Assembly: GCA_016720565.1 (NCBI GenBank)
Contig: JADKKJ010000012.1
Span: 1 to 64,000, forward strand
Length of the DNA: 64,000 nucleotides
Direction: 5' to 3'
Source of the DNA: Chitinophagaceae bacterium
GTDB taxonomy: Bacteria; Bacteroidota; Bacteroidia; Chitinophagales; Chitinophagaceae
Each line of letters opens with the position of its first letter. Position 1 is the first letter of the stretch. Shown here piece by piece: positions 27,525 through 35,541 of this stretch. Position numbers and translations under genes: made by a program. The notes below the pieces were generated by a model. That model worked only from the letters and a program-made list of their open reading frames with translations. It did not search any database and was not told the DNA's origin.

Positions 27525-27696
27525 GTACACAGATATACACAGATTGGCTGGATGAATACAAAATACAGGATATTGGAGATGACCGCTTCGCGGCTACTGC
27601 GCAGCAGATCAAGAGAATCAAAGCATATCCTGGTAAAGTGAAATATCTAAACTGTAGTTGTTGTATCATCTGTGTTAATCCTGTTCATCTGTGTAC
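27525..27696. repeat. 172-nt element with GTACACAGAT terminal inverted repeats
   Basis: GTACACAGAT at 27525-27534 and its exact complement ATCTGTGTAC at 27687-27696 bracket about 150 nt, with further ACACAGAT/ATCTGTGTTAAT pieces inside each end. The interior carries CCGCTTCGCGG and no credible gene. Size and ends resemble a miniature mobile element or a dispersed palindromic unit. It separates the VWA gene from its AAA partner. Confidence 0.6.
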
Positions 27697-27718
27697 CCCA
27701 AAAAAAATAAATTAATTT

Positions 27719-29245
27719 ATGCAAATTAAAAATATAAAAACCCTCGGCGACCTCAGGAAATCAGGCTACAAACCCCGATCCATCCGTGAGGAAATAAGAG
27801 AGAACCTTCTTACCAGGCTGCGAAATGGCGACAGCACCTTCACCAATATCATCGGCTATGAAGATACCGTGGTCCCCGATGTGGAGCGCGCGCTGTTAAG
27901 TAAACATAATATCCTCTTTCTCGGTCTCCGTGGCCAGGCAAAGACCCGTATGGCCAGGCAAATGGTAGAGCTTCTGGATGAATATATCCCCTGCATCGCA
28001 GGCTCTGAGATCAATGATGATCCCATTGACCCTGTAACCAAATATGGAATTGAGCAGATCGCCGCTCACGGAGATGAAACGCCCATCCATTGGATACACC
28101 GCAGTGATCGCTACGGCGAAAAGCTGGCCACCCCCGATGTAAGCGTGGCCGACCTGATCGGTGATATAGATCCCATCAAGGCTGCAAACCTGAAACTCTC
28201 GTTCGCGGATGAAAGAGTGATCCATTATGGCATCATCCCAAGATCCAATCGCGGCATTTTTGTGATCAATGAATTGCCCGACCTGCAGGCTCGAATACAG
28301 GTAGCCCTTTTTAATATTTTAGAGGAAGGCGATATACAGATCCGCGGATTCAAACTACGCCTGCCCCTGGATATTTTATTTGTATTCACTGCTAACCCGG
28401 AAGATTATACCAACCGTGGTTCTATCGTTACGCCGTTAAAAGACCGTATCGAAAGCCAGATACTAACCCACTACCCCAGGACCCTGGAGCATGCGCTTGA
28501 GATCACAGAACAGGAAGCGGCGATCAGTAAAGATCAGGCATCATTAGTAGAGGTAAGCGATCTTGTAAAAAGATTGATAGAACAAGTGGCCTTTGAAGCA
28601 AGGAGCAGTGAGCTGGTAGATAAAAAATCAGGGGTCAGTGCCCGTTTAACTATTTCTGCCCTGGAGAATGCAGTCAGCTCCGCGGAAAGAAGGGCCGTAA
28701 TGAATAAGGAGAAAAGCACCCTGGTATGGATCAGCGACCTTGTAGGTATCATCCCTTCCATCACCGGGAAAGTGGAACTGGTATATGAAGGTGAACAGGA
28801 AGGCCCCTACCAGGTAGCGATGAACCTGGTGGATAAAGCTATCCGTACCCAGTTCAGCCAGTATTTTCCCAATCCCGATACGCTGAAGAAAAGAAAGAAC
28901 AGCGGCAAGCCCTCCCAGCAGGAAAAAGCAGAGGATAATCCATACAAAAGTATTACCAGCTGGTTCGATAAAGGCAATCACCTCAACCTCACCTTTAATA
29001 CCAGGGACAAAGAAAGAATTTTGCAGTTGTATAAAGTGGATGGACTTCATGCCCTGGTGAAAAAATATTTCCCCCAGGCCAGCGAGATACAATCGGCCCT
29101 GCTGATGGAATTTGTTTTACATGGACTGGCCTCCTATTCGCTGATCAGCAAAAAAATGCTGGAGAACCAGATCGAATTCAAAGACCTGGTAGGATCCATG
29201 ATGAATTTTACAGAACAGGATTTTGAGTTTGATGAAGAAGCCTGA
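27719..29245 (+). CDS. AAA+ ATPase, ChlI/MoxR-like
   Basis: This is a 508-residue AAA+ protein. Walker A is GLRGQAKT (residues 69-76), Walker B-like FVINELPDL lies near 181, and sensor/arginine-finger segments follow in FVFTANPEDYTNRGSIVTPL (near 223). The magnesium-chelatase ChlI-type insert and lid are present, with an unusual C-terminal extension of about 150 residues. With the VWA gene upstream it forms a typical AAA/VWA chaperone pair. No tetrapyrrole genes are near, so metal chelation is not supported. Confidence 0.85.
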   Translation: MQIKNIKTLGDLRKSGYKPRSIREEIRENLLTRLRNGDSTFTNIIGYEDTVVPDVERALLSKHNILFLGLRGQAKTRMARQMVELLDEYIPCIAGSEINDDPIDPVTKYGIEQIAAHGDETPIHWIHRSDRYGEKLATPDVSVADLIGDIDPIKAANLKLSFADERVIHYGIIPRSNRGIFVINELPDLQARIQVALFNILEEGDIQIRGFKLRLPLDILFVFTANPEDYTNRGSIVTPLKDRIESQILTHYPRTLEHALEITEQEAAISKDQASLVEVSDLVKRLIEQVAFEARSSELVDKKSGVSARLTISALENAVSSAERRAVMNKEKSTLVWISDLVGIIPSITGKVELVYEGEQEGPYQVAMNLVDKAIRTQFSQYFPNPDTLKKRKNSGKPSQQEKAEDNPYKSITSWFDKGNHLNLTFNTRDKERILQLYKVDGLHALVKKYFPQASEIQSALLMEFVLHGLASYSLISKKMLENQIEFKDLVGSMMNFTEQDFEFDEEA

Positions 29246-29256
29246 TAAAAACAGGT

Positions 29257-30303
29257 TCAGGGTATTAGATTCACCTCTCTTTCAAGTGTTACTCCGAATT
29301 TTTCATTTACTGATCTTATTATTTCTGTGCTTAAAGAGAGTATCTCTTCTCCCCTGGCATTACCATGGTTCACCAATACCAGTGCTTGTTTTTCATGCAC
29401 GCCTGCATCACCGATCCTGTAACCTTTCCAGCTGACCCCTTCTGCAGGACCGCAATTTTCTATCAACCAGGCAGCTGCCAGTTTAATTATGCCTCCCGGC
29501 AATTCATAAGACACGATGCCAGGATACTGTTTTTTTATCTCCTCAAATTTCGATGCAAATACTTCAGGATTCTTAAAGAAACTGCCGGCATTGCCGATCT
29601 TATTCGGATCAGGCAGTTTAGAACTGCGTATCCGGATCACCGCATCAGAAATGGTGCGGATGCTTAAATGAGTCACGCCCATAGCCTCCAGTTCCTGTTG
29701 GATGGCTCCATAACTGGTATGGAATACCGGATGTTTCTTCAGTCGGAAACTCACCGAGGTAATGATATACTCGTCTTTATATTTATTCTTGAATGCGCTG
29801 TTGCGATAACCAAAACGGCAATCAGCTGCAGTAAAGATGACGGGTGTCATGAATTTAATATGAAAAGCTTCCAGCGACCAGAATACTTCCTGCAGTTCCA
29901 CGCCATAAGCGCCAATATTCTGAATAGGTGATGCCCCTACAGTACCGGGTATCAGCGAAAGGTTTTCGAGTCCGCCCCAGTTCCTTCCAATACAATACTG
30001 CACGAATTCATGCCAGTTCTCTCCTGCGCCCGCCTTCACATACACGTATTCATCATCTTCATGTACAAGGGTTATACCCCTGATCTCATTTTTTATGACC
30101 AGTCCGTTAATATTATTCAGCAAAAGAACATTGGACCCGCCGCCCAATACTATGGGCTTATTTAATTCCGGATGTTGTTTGTTTACATATTCCAGTATCT
30201 CCTGCATTTCTTGCTGGCTGGAAAACCTGGAGAAGTACCGGGCAGTTGCATCAAGGCGGAAACTGTTGAATTCTTTTAAGGATATGTTTTGCTGGAAATC
30301 CAT
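29257..30303 (-). CDS. murB: UDP-N-acetylenolpyruvoylglucosamine reductase
   Basis: Starting at 30303 gives 348 residues, the usual length of the E. coli-type enzyme. An in-frame ATG at 30417 would add 38 residues encoded by the CTCAAC satellite (repeated STAQPLN), which I reject. The FAD-binding LGGGSNVLL and LSLIPGTVGASPIQNIGAYG segments are intact, as is GNAGSFFKNPEV with the catalytic Ser. MurB reduces the enolpyruvyl group in muramic acid synthesis. It is convergent with the AAA gene, 11 nt apart. Confidence 0.95.
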   Translation of the reverse strand: MDFQQNISLKEFNSFRLDATARYFSRFSSQQEMQEILEYVNKQHPELNKPIVLGGGSNVLLLNNINGLVIKNEIRGITLVHEDDEYVYVKAGAGENWHEFVQYCIGRNWGGLENLSLIPGTVGASPIQNIGAYGVELQEVFWSLEAFHIKFMTPVIFTAADCRFGYRNSAFKNKYKDEYIITSVSFRLKKHPVFHTSYGAIQQELEAMGVTHLSIRTISDAVIRIRSSKLPDPNKIGNAGSFFKNPEVFASKFEEIKKQYPGIVSYELPGGIIKLAAAWLIENCGPAEGVSWKGYRIGDAGVHEKQALVLVNHGNARGEEILSLSTEIIRSVNEKFGVTLEREVNLIP

Positions 30304-30312
30304 ACTCGAATT

Positions 30313-30456
30313 TAAGAAAAGTTGAGCGGTTGAGCTGTTGAGCGGTTGAGCTGTTGAGGGGTTGAGGGGTTGAGCTGTTGAGGGAAGAATCTGAAATTTT
30401 TCAGGGTGGCCCCTCAACGTTTGCCGAAGGCACTCAACGGCTCAACAGCTCAACCA
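30313..30456. repeat. Inverted GTTGAG/CTCAAC satellite arrays
   Basis: About eight GTTGAGnn octamers (30318-30383) face shorter CTCAAC units (30413-30455) across a 30-nt spacer. The block lies between priA and murB, which are on the same strand, and touches neither gene in its chosen start. Confidence 0.85.
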
Positions 30457-30459
30457 TCC

Positions 30460-32928
30460 CTAAACAGGATCTACATCCACCACAACTCCCACACTCTTAT
30501 AATTCTTCTCCTGGTGCATCAGCGCCACCTGGTCAAGAATATCTTTTTTGCATTGCATAAGCGTTTTTCCATCCTTGGGAAGTTTGAACAATATTTCCGA
30601 GATATATTGATTGCGTATCCGGCCGATCAGGGGCTCAGCAGGACCCACCATGAACTTTCCATATTTTGGCTTCAGGGCCTGCACATAATGATAGGCGGCG
30701 CGTTCCACTACCTCCTTCAGCTTATGTTTAAAACTGACATGAATGATCCGGGAAAAAGGAGGATAAAAGAATTGCTTCCGGCTTTCCATTTCCATTTTAA
30801 AGAAACCGGCGAAATCATGCTGCTGCACCAATAAAAGAACAGGATGTTGTGGCTGGGCGGTCTGCACCAGGGTCTTGCCGGTCTCCGTTTTCCTTCCGGC
30901 CCTGCCGCTAACCTGTTCCATTAACTGAAATGCTTTTTCATTTACCCTGAAATCAGCGAAGCTTAATAATCCATCTGCATCCAGAATACCTACCAGGTCC
31001 ACATGATCGAAGTCCAATCCCTTTACCACCATCTGTGTACCCACTAATATATCCACCCGCTGATCTTCAAATTGCTTTATCAGCGCATCATGCGCATGCT
31101 TGCCCCTTACCGTATCCATATCCATTCTGGATACCCTTGCTTCAGGGAAATGCTCCTGCAATTGTTCCTCTATTTTCTCGGTACCGAAATTCCGGAAGAT
31201 GAATTTATCGCTGCCGCAGCGAATGCAACTATGCACGGTTGGATAGGTGGTGCCGCAATAATGGCAGACCAGTTTATTGCTAAGTTTATGAAGTGTAAGT
31301 GATACATCGCAATATTTACACTGAGGGATCCAGTTGCAGACCGTACATAACTGGTAAGGCGCATAGCCCCTTCGGTTCTGGAACAGGATCACCTGTTTAC
31401 CGCTGGCCACCACGGTCTTCATTGCTTCTATCAGGGCTGGAGAAAGAATTACTTTTTGCTTTTCTTTTATCGGAATGGTCCGCGTATCCACAAATTCAAT
31501 GGGCGGTAACCGCAGATCACCATAGCGATCCATCAATTGCACCAATCCATATTTACCTGTCACGGCATTATGATAACTTTCTATAGAAGGGGTGCCGCTT
31601 CCCAGTACAACTTTTGCCTGGAACATAGCGGCCAGGTAAACGGCTGCATCTCTTCCGTTATAACGGGGAGCCGGGTCCTGTTGTTTGTAAGAACCATCAT
31701 GTTCCTCATCGCAGATCACCATACCCAGGTGCTGGAAAGGAAGAAAAACCGATGAACGCGCACCTAATACTACGCGCAATTCTCCGTTCCTCACTTTATT
31801 CCAGATCTCCACTCGTTCATTCTGCGAAAAACGCGAATGATAGATGCCGATGTAGCCGCCAAAATGTTTCTGCAGCCGGCGGATTACCTGGGAAGTAAGT
31901 GCGATCTCAGGCAATAAATAAAGTACCTGTTTCCCCTGGCGGATCATTTCCGCGATCAGTTTAATATAGATATTGGTCTTGCCGCTGGAAGTAACCCCAT
32001 GCAGCATACAAACATTTTTAGTTTCCAGCACTTCCTGCACTTCTACCATCGCTTTTTGCTGCGCGGCAGATAATTCAAAATCGATCTCCACCTGTTTTGG
32101 AAGAAAGGTTAAACGGTCGACAATTCTTTTTTCCAGTTTAAGAATATTCTTTTCTACCAACCCTTTTAACTGCGCTTCGGAGGCTCCTGATTTTTTCAAT
32201 AAAGAAGGCTTGGTCACCTCCCCTTCAGATTTTAGAATGTGCAGGTAGGCCAGCAATAATTCCATTTGTTTGGGCGCCTTCCCCCAATTGTTGAGCAGTT
32301 CGGAAAGCTTCTCTTCTTCCGCATAGGCTGGCTGAAGGATCACATAAGTTTCTTTTTTCGGGGTAAAGGTTTGCTTCAAAGATTCCCAGACAATGCAACA
32401 TTTTTTATTGATCAATCGGTTGATCACCGGGTAAGCATGGGGTGAATCCAGGATCTGCTGAACTTCAGAAAGGGTTAGCTGGTTGCGCACCAGCAGCGCC
32501 TCGGCCACCAGGTATTCATCATGGTCGAGCATGGAAAAATCCTCACCAAATTCTTCATTGAATACCAGTACTGTTTCGCTGGAAAGTTTAAAATGGGCGG
32601 GAAGCGCCGCAGCCATTACCTCCCCTTCACTGCACATATAATATTGGGCGATCCACTCCCATAATTTCATTTGCTCCTCAAATACTACCGGCTCGGTATC
32701 CAGCACATTCAGGATATCCTTGGTCTCGAAAATATCATCGCTATTTTTTTCCTGAACTTTTTTAATGATGCCCGCATACTTTTTGGATCGGCCCAGGTTC
32801 ACTTCCACCCTGCATCCGGGTTTGGCATCTGCCAATAAATGCGGGGGCACCGACCAGGTATAATTCTTTGGCAGGGCGGCGGGTATGATGATCTCGGCAG
32901 TATATTTTTTTTCAGGATCCGGGGACAT
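30460..32928 (-). CDS. priA: Primosomal protein N' (replication restart helicase)
   Basis: The 822-residue protein has the PriA plan: an N-terminal 3'-DNA-binding domain; helicase Walker A GVTSSGKT; DEEH; and the Zn-binding Cys cluster CTVCNWIPQCKYCD ... CHYCGTT ... CIRCGSDKF. The second helicase domain includes LVGTQMVVKGLDFDHV. PriA reloads the replisome at stalled forks. It is in tandem with the acyltransferase gene, 9 nt apart, so it is probably cotranscribed with the two genes upstream. Confidence 0.95.
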   Translation of the reverse strand: MSPDPEKKYTAEIIIPAALPKNYTWSVPPHLLADAKPGCRVEVNLGRSKKYAGIIKKVQEKNSDDIFETKDILNVLDTEPVVFEEQMKLWEWIAQYYMCSEGEVMAAALPAHFKLSSETVLVFNEEFGEDFSMLDHDEYLVAEALLVRNQLTLSEVQQILDSPHAYPVINRLINKKCCIVWESLKQTFTPKKETYVILQPAYAEEEKLSELLNNWGKAPKQMELLLAYLHILKSEGEVTKPSLLKKSGASEAQLKGLVEKNILKLEKRIVDRLTFLPKQVEIDFELSAAQQKAMVEVQEVLETKNVCMLHGVTSSGKTNIYIKLIAEMIRQGKQVLYLLPEIALTSQVIRRLQKHFGGYIGIYHSRFSQNERVEIWNKVRNGELRVVLGARSSVFLPFQHLGMVICDEEHDGSYKQQDPAPRYNGRDAAVYLAAMFQAKVVLGSGTPSIESYHNAVTGKYGLVQLMDRYGDLRLPPIEFVDTRTIPIKEKQKVILSPALIEAMKTVVASGKQVILFQNRRGYAPYQLCTVCNWIPQCKYCDVSLTLHKLSNKLVCHYCGTTYPTVHSCIRCGSDKFIFRNFGTEKIEEQLQEHFPEARVSRMDMDTVRGKHAHDALIKQFEDQRVDILVGTQMVVKGLDFDHVDLVGILDADGLLSFADFRVNEKAFQLMEQVSGRAGRKTETGKTLVQTAQPQHPVLLLVQQHDFAGFFKMEMESRKQFFYPPFSRIIHVSFKHKLKEVVERAAYHYVQALKPKYGKFMVGPAEPLIGRIRNQYISEILFKLPKDGKTLMQCKKDILDQVALMHQEKNYKSVGVVVDVDPV

Positions 32929-32937
32929 TTTACAAAT

Positions 32938-33726
32938 CTACTGTTTCTTATAGCCCCCCTTATATTCGATCATTTTTTTCTCCATGATGGCGTATACTTC
33001 CGCTTTCAAACGGGCCATATCTTCCAGCGTATAGCCTTTTACGGGTATCTCCTTCAGATATAAGATCCGGCTAATACCGGGGGTCATGGAAAAAAGGCTT
33101 TCATAGGGCATGCGTCGGTAAGCGTCCAGGAAAAGAACCGGTTTAATGGGTGTTTGTGTTTCAATGGCGATACGAAAAGCACCATCATAAAATTCTTTCA
33201 GCGGTTGTGCTTTCATGTTGAAGGTCCCTTCGGGAAAAACGAAGATCGAGATCCCTTTCAGGATCACTGATTTCAGTATCCTCACACTATTGGCCCGGTG
33301 GGTGGCCGATCCACGGTCAACCGTAACAATGCCATTACGGTATATAAAGCCGAAGATCGGCACGGTCGACATCTCTATTTTTCCCAGGGGCCTTACCGGC
33401 TGTCGTATCGCTTTAGGGATGATAGCCGCATCTATATAAGAGATATGGTTGCCCACGAAAATATAGGCCCTGGAACGGTCATGCGGCGCTTCATAGATAA
33501 ATTTATGAAATACCAGGATCAGTGGGAACCAGAGATCGGCCCATACCCGGCAAAGTCCAATGATCATATTACCACCTTTTATGCGACCAAAAAAAGAAGC
33601 GCCGATCACAAAGGGAAAGATCAGCAGCATGATGGCCACGAAACTGATGAAAGCATAAAGGCTGTAAATGAATTTCAGCGGCTGCAGGATCAGGTGGAGA
33701 AATCTGTTCATGTTATTATTTATCAT
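32938..33726 (-). CDS. 1-acyl-sn-glycerol-3-phosphate acyltransferase family protein
   Basis: The 262-residue protein has an N-terminal hydrophobic region, the acyltransferase motif NHISYIDA (H-x4-D), and the later FPEGTFN motif. It converts lysophosphatidate to phosphatidate or acylates a related lipid at the membrane. The start may be the ATG at 33726, which overlaps the upstream gene by 11 nt, or the internal ATG at 33711; both leave the domain intact. Confidence 0.88.
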   Translation of the reverse strand: MINNNMNRFLHLILQPLKFIYSLYAFISFVAIMLLIFPFVIGASFFGRIKGGNMIIGLCRVWADLWFPLILVFHKFIYEAPHDRSRAYIFVGNHISYIDAAIIPKAIRQPVRPLGKIEMSTVPIFGFIYRNGIVTVDRGSATHRANSVRILKSVILKGISIFVFPEGTFNMKAQPLKEFYDGAFRIAIETQTPIKPVLFLDAYRRMPYESLFSMTPGISRILYLKEIPVKGYTLEDMARLKAEVYAIMEKKMIEYKGGYKKQ

Positions 33727-34153
33727 CTCCCGGGCAATGGCAGGTCCATTCTGTATCCAGGTCTATCACCGTGACCACTTCGGTCTTTTCATTGCATTGG
33801 GCAAAAATGATACGTACCTGTTGGGCATCCGCCGTTCTTCCTTCCAGCGCATAGCGGGGACAACGGGCATTTTGCAGATCACTTTTGCGGTAATTAATAT
33901 GACCGTTCCGCATAATGTCTTCCACCTCAGAACGATTGATATGGCGGCAATCCATTCTGCAGATGGCATGCTGGCTGTATTCTAAATAGGAGGTTCGCCG
34001 ATCAAATCCGCGGTCGCGGTTGATTGTACTGCCTTTTTCCTTCCGAACCGGGTCTTTCTCATTTCCACCGTTTCGTCGCACCAGGTTTATACCCAGCAGG
34101 AGCAATCCCAGGCAGGCAACTAACAGGTAGGGAAACCATTTTTTCTGTAACAT
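33716..34153 (-). CDS. DUF4258 protein with N-terminal membrane anchor
   Basis: From the ATG at 34153 the protein has 145 residues. It has a hydrophobic helix (FPYLLVACLGLLLLGINLV), a charged linker, and a DUF4258 domain with SQHAICRMDCRHINRSEVED and a late VRIIFAQC strand. DUF4258 resembles BrnT-like toxin folds but usually has house-keeping distribution in Bacteroidota; no antitoxin gene is adjacent. It overlaps the acyltransferase start and is divergent from mtaB. Confidence 0.75.
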   Translation of the reverse strand: MLQKKWFPYLLVACLGLLLLGINLVRRNGGNEKDPVRKEKGSTINRDRGFDRRTSYLEYSQHAICRMDCRHINRSEVEDIMRNGHINYRKSDLQNARCPRYALEGRTADAQQVRIIFAQCNEKTEVVTVIDLDTEWTCHCPGDDK

Positions 34154-34213
34154 GAGATGAATCTGAAAATTAATATGTAAAATAGGTAAACTCGGCCATT
34201 TTACCCATTTGCT

Positions 34214-34221
34214 TACCTTTG
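34214..34221 (+). promoter_or_regulatory. -7 box of the mtaB promoter
   Basis: TACCTTTG fits TAnnTTTG. It lies only 7 nt before the ATG, implying a very short or absent 5' untranslated region. Confidence 0.45.
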
Positions 34222-34228
34222 CGAACCC

Positions 34229-35482
34229 ATGGCAGAGAGCAGGACCATAGCATTTCACACATTGGGCTGTAAACTTAATTTTTCAGAATCTTCCTCCCTA
34301 TCGCGTATGCTGGAAGCGGAAGGATTTGAAAAAAAAGAGTTTGAGGAGGATGCAGATGTCTATGTGATAAATACCTGCTCCGTTACCGATAATGCCGACA
34401 AAGAATGCCGTCAGCTGGTAAGGCGGATACAACGTCGCTCCCCCGAAAGTTTTGTGGTGATCACGGGCTGCTACGCGCAGTTAAAACCCAAAGAGATCGC
34501 CAGCATCCCCGGTGTGGACCTGGTATTAGGGGCTTCCGAGAAATTCAATATTGCCAGTCATATTCGGGAACTCACTAAATCAGACAGTGCAAAGATCTGC
34601 AGCTGCGATATTGAAGAGGTATCCACCTTTCATTCTTCCTGGTCGATGAACGACCGCACCCGTACTTTCTTAAAAGTGCAGGATGGCTGCGATTATAATT
34701 GTTCTTTCTGTACCATTCCTATGGCCAGGGGAAAAAGCAGGAGCGATTCCATGGCCAATGTATTGAATACAGTGCAAGGACTTGCAGCAGAGGGCGCCAA
34801 AGAAATTGTATTGACCGGGGTGAACCTGGGTGATTTCGGAGAGAATGGAGAGGATTTCTTTTCATTGGTAAAAGAGCTGGATAAAGTTGATGGAATACAG
34901 CGATACCGCATCTCTTCCATTGAGCCAAACCTGCTTACCAATGAGATCATCGAATTTGTGGCCAACAGTGATCGCTTCATGCCGCATTTTCATATCCCCT
35001 TACAAAGCGGTTCCAATAAAATATTAGGGGCCATGCGCCGCCGATATAAAAGGGAATTATATGCCGAACGCGTATCGCTTATAAAGACCCTGATGCCACA
35101 TTGCGCCATTGGCGTGGATGTAATTGTTGGTTTCCCGGGGGAAACAGAAGAAGAATTTAAAGAGACCTTCGATTTCCTGCATGCATTGGATATTAGTTAC
35201 CTGCATGTATTTACCTACAGCGAAAGGGATAATACCCATGCACTCACGCTTGGGCAGGTAGTTCCCATGCAGATCCGTCATGAAAGGAACAAGACCCTTC
35301 GTAATCTTTCCTACATGAAGAACCAGTTCTTTACGGAGCAGCATAAAGGCCAGACGCGTAAGGTGCTTTTTGAAGGCCACTGTAAAAATGATATGATGGA
35401 AGGTTATACGGATAATTATATCAAGGTGACCACCCCTTTCCGCCAGGAATGGGTGAACCAGGTTATTGACTGGACCCTTTAA
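34229..35482 (+). CDS. mtaB: tRNA t6A37 methylthiotransferase
   Basis: The 417-residue protein begins TLGCKLNFSESSSLSRML, the N-terminal UPF0004 domain with the MtaB-specific LNFSE. It has further Cys in NTCSVTDNADKEC and TGCYAQ, and the radical-SAM motif CDYNCSFCTIP. A C-terminal TRAM-like strand region follows. MtaB adds a methylthio group to N6-threonylcarbamoyladenosine at tRNA position 37, using two Fe-S clusters. Confidence 0.93.
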   Translation: MAESRTIAFHTLGCKLNFSESSSLSRMLEAEGFEKKEFEEDADVYVINTCSVTDNADKECRQLVRRIQRRSPESFVVITGCYAQLKPKEIASIPGVDLVLGASEKFNIASHIRELTKSDSAKICSCDIEEVSTFHSSWSMNDRTRTFLKVQDGCDYNCSFCTIPMARGKSRSDSMANVLNTVQGLAAEGAKEIVLTGVNLGDFGENGEDFFSLVKELDKVDGIQRYRISSIEPNLLTNEIIEFVANSDRFMPHFHIPLQSGSNKILGAMRRRYKRELYAERVSLIKTLMPHCAIGVDVIVGFPGETEEEFKETFDFLHALDISYLHVFTYSERDNTHALTLGQVVPMQIRHERNKTLRNLSYMKNQFFTEQHKGQTRKVLFEGHCKNDMMEGYTDNYIKVTTPFRQEWVNQVIDWTL

Positions 35483-35541
35483 CTACCCTTCCCAGGGTAT
35501 TCAGCATTCAAGACTCCTTCGTATTTTCATTGTAATAAGTC

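Noticed and set aside
30304..30417. N-terminal extension of MurB
   Set aside because: The extension is encoded by the CTCAAC satellite. The enzyme begins normally at 30303.
33716..34153. Toxin of a toxin-antitoxin pair (DUF4258/BrnT-like)
   Set aside because: No small antitoxin gene is adjacent, and the protein has a membrane anchor and overlaps an acyltransferase gene.
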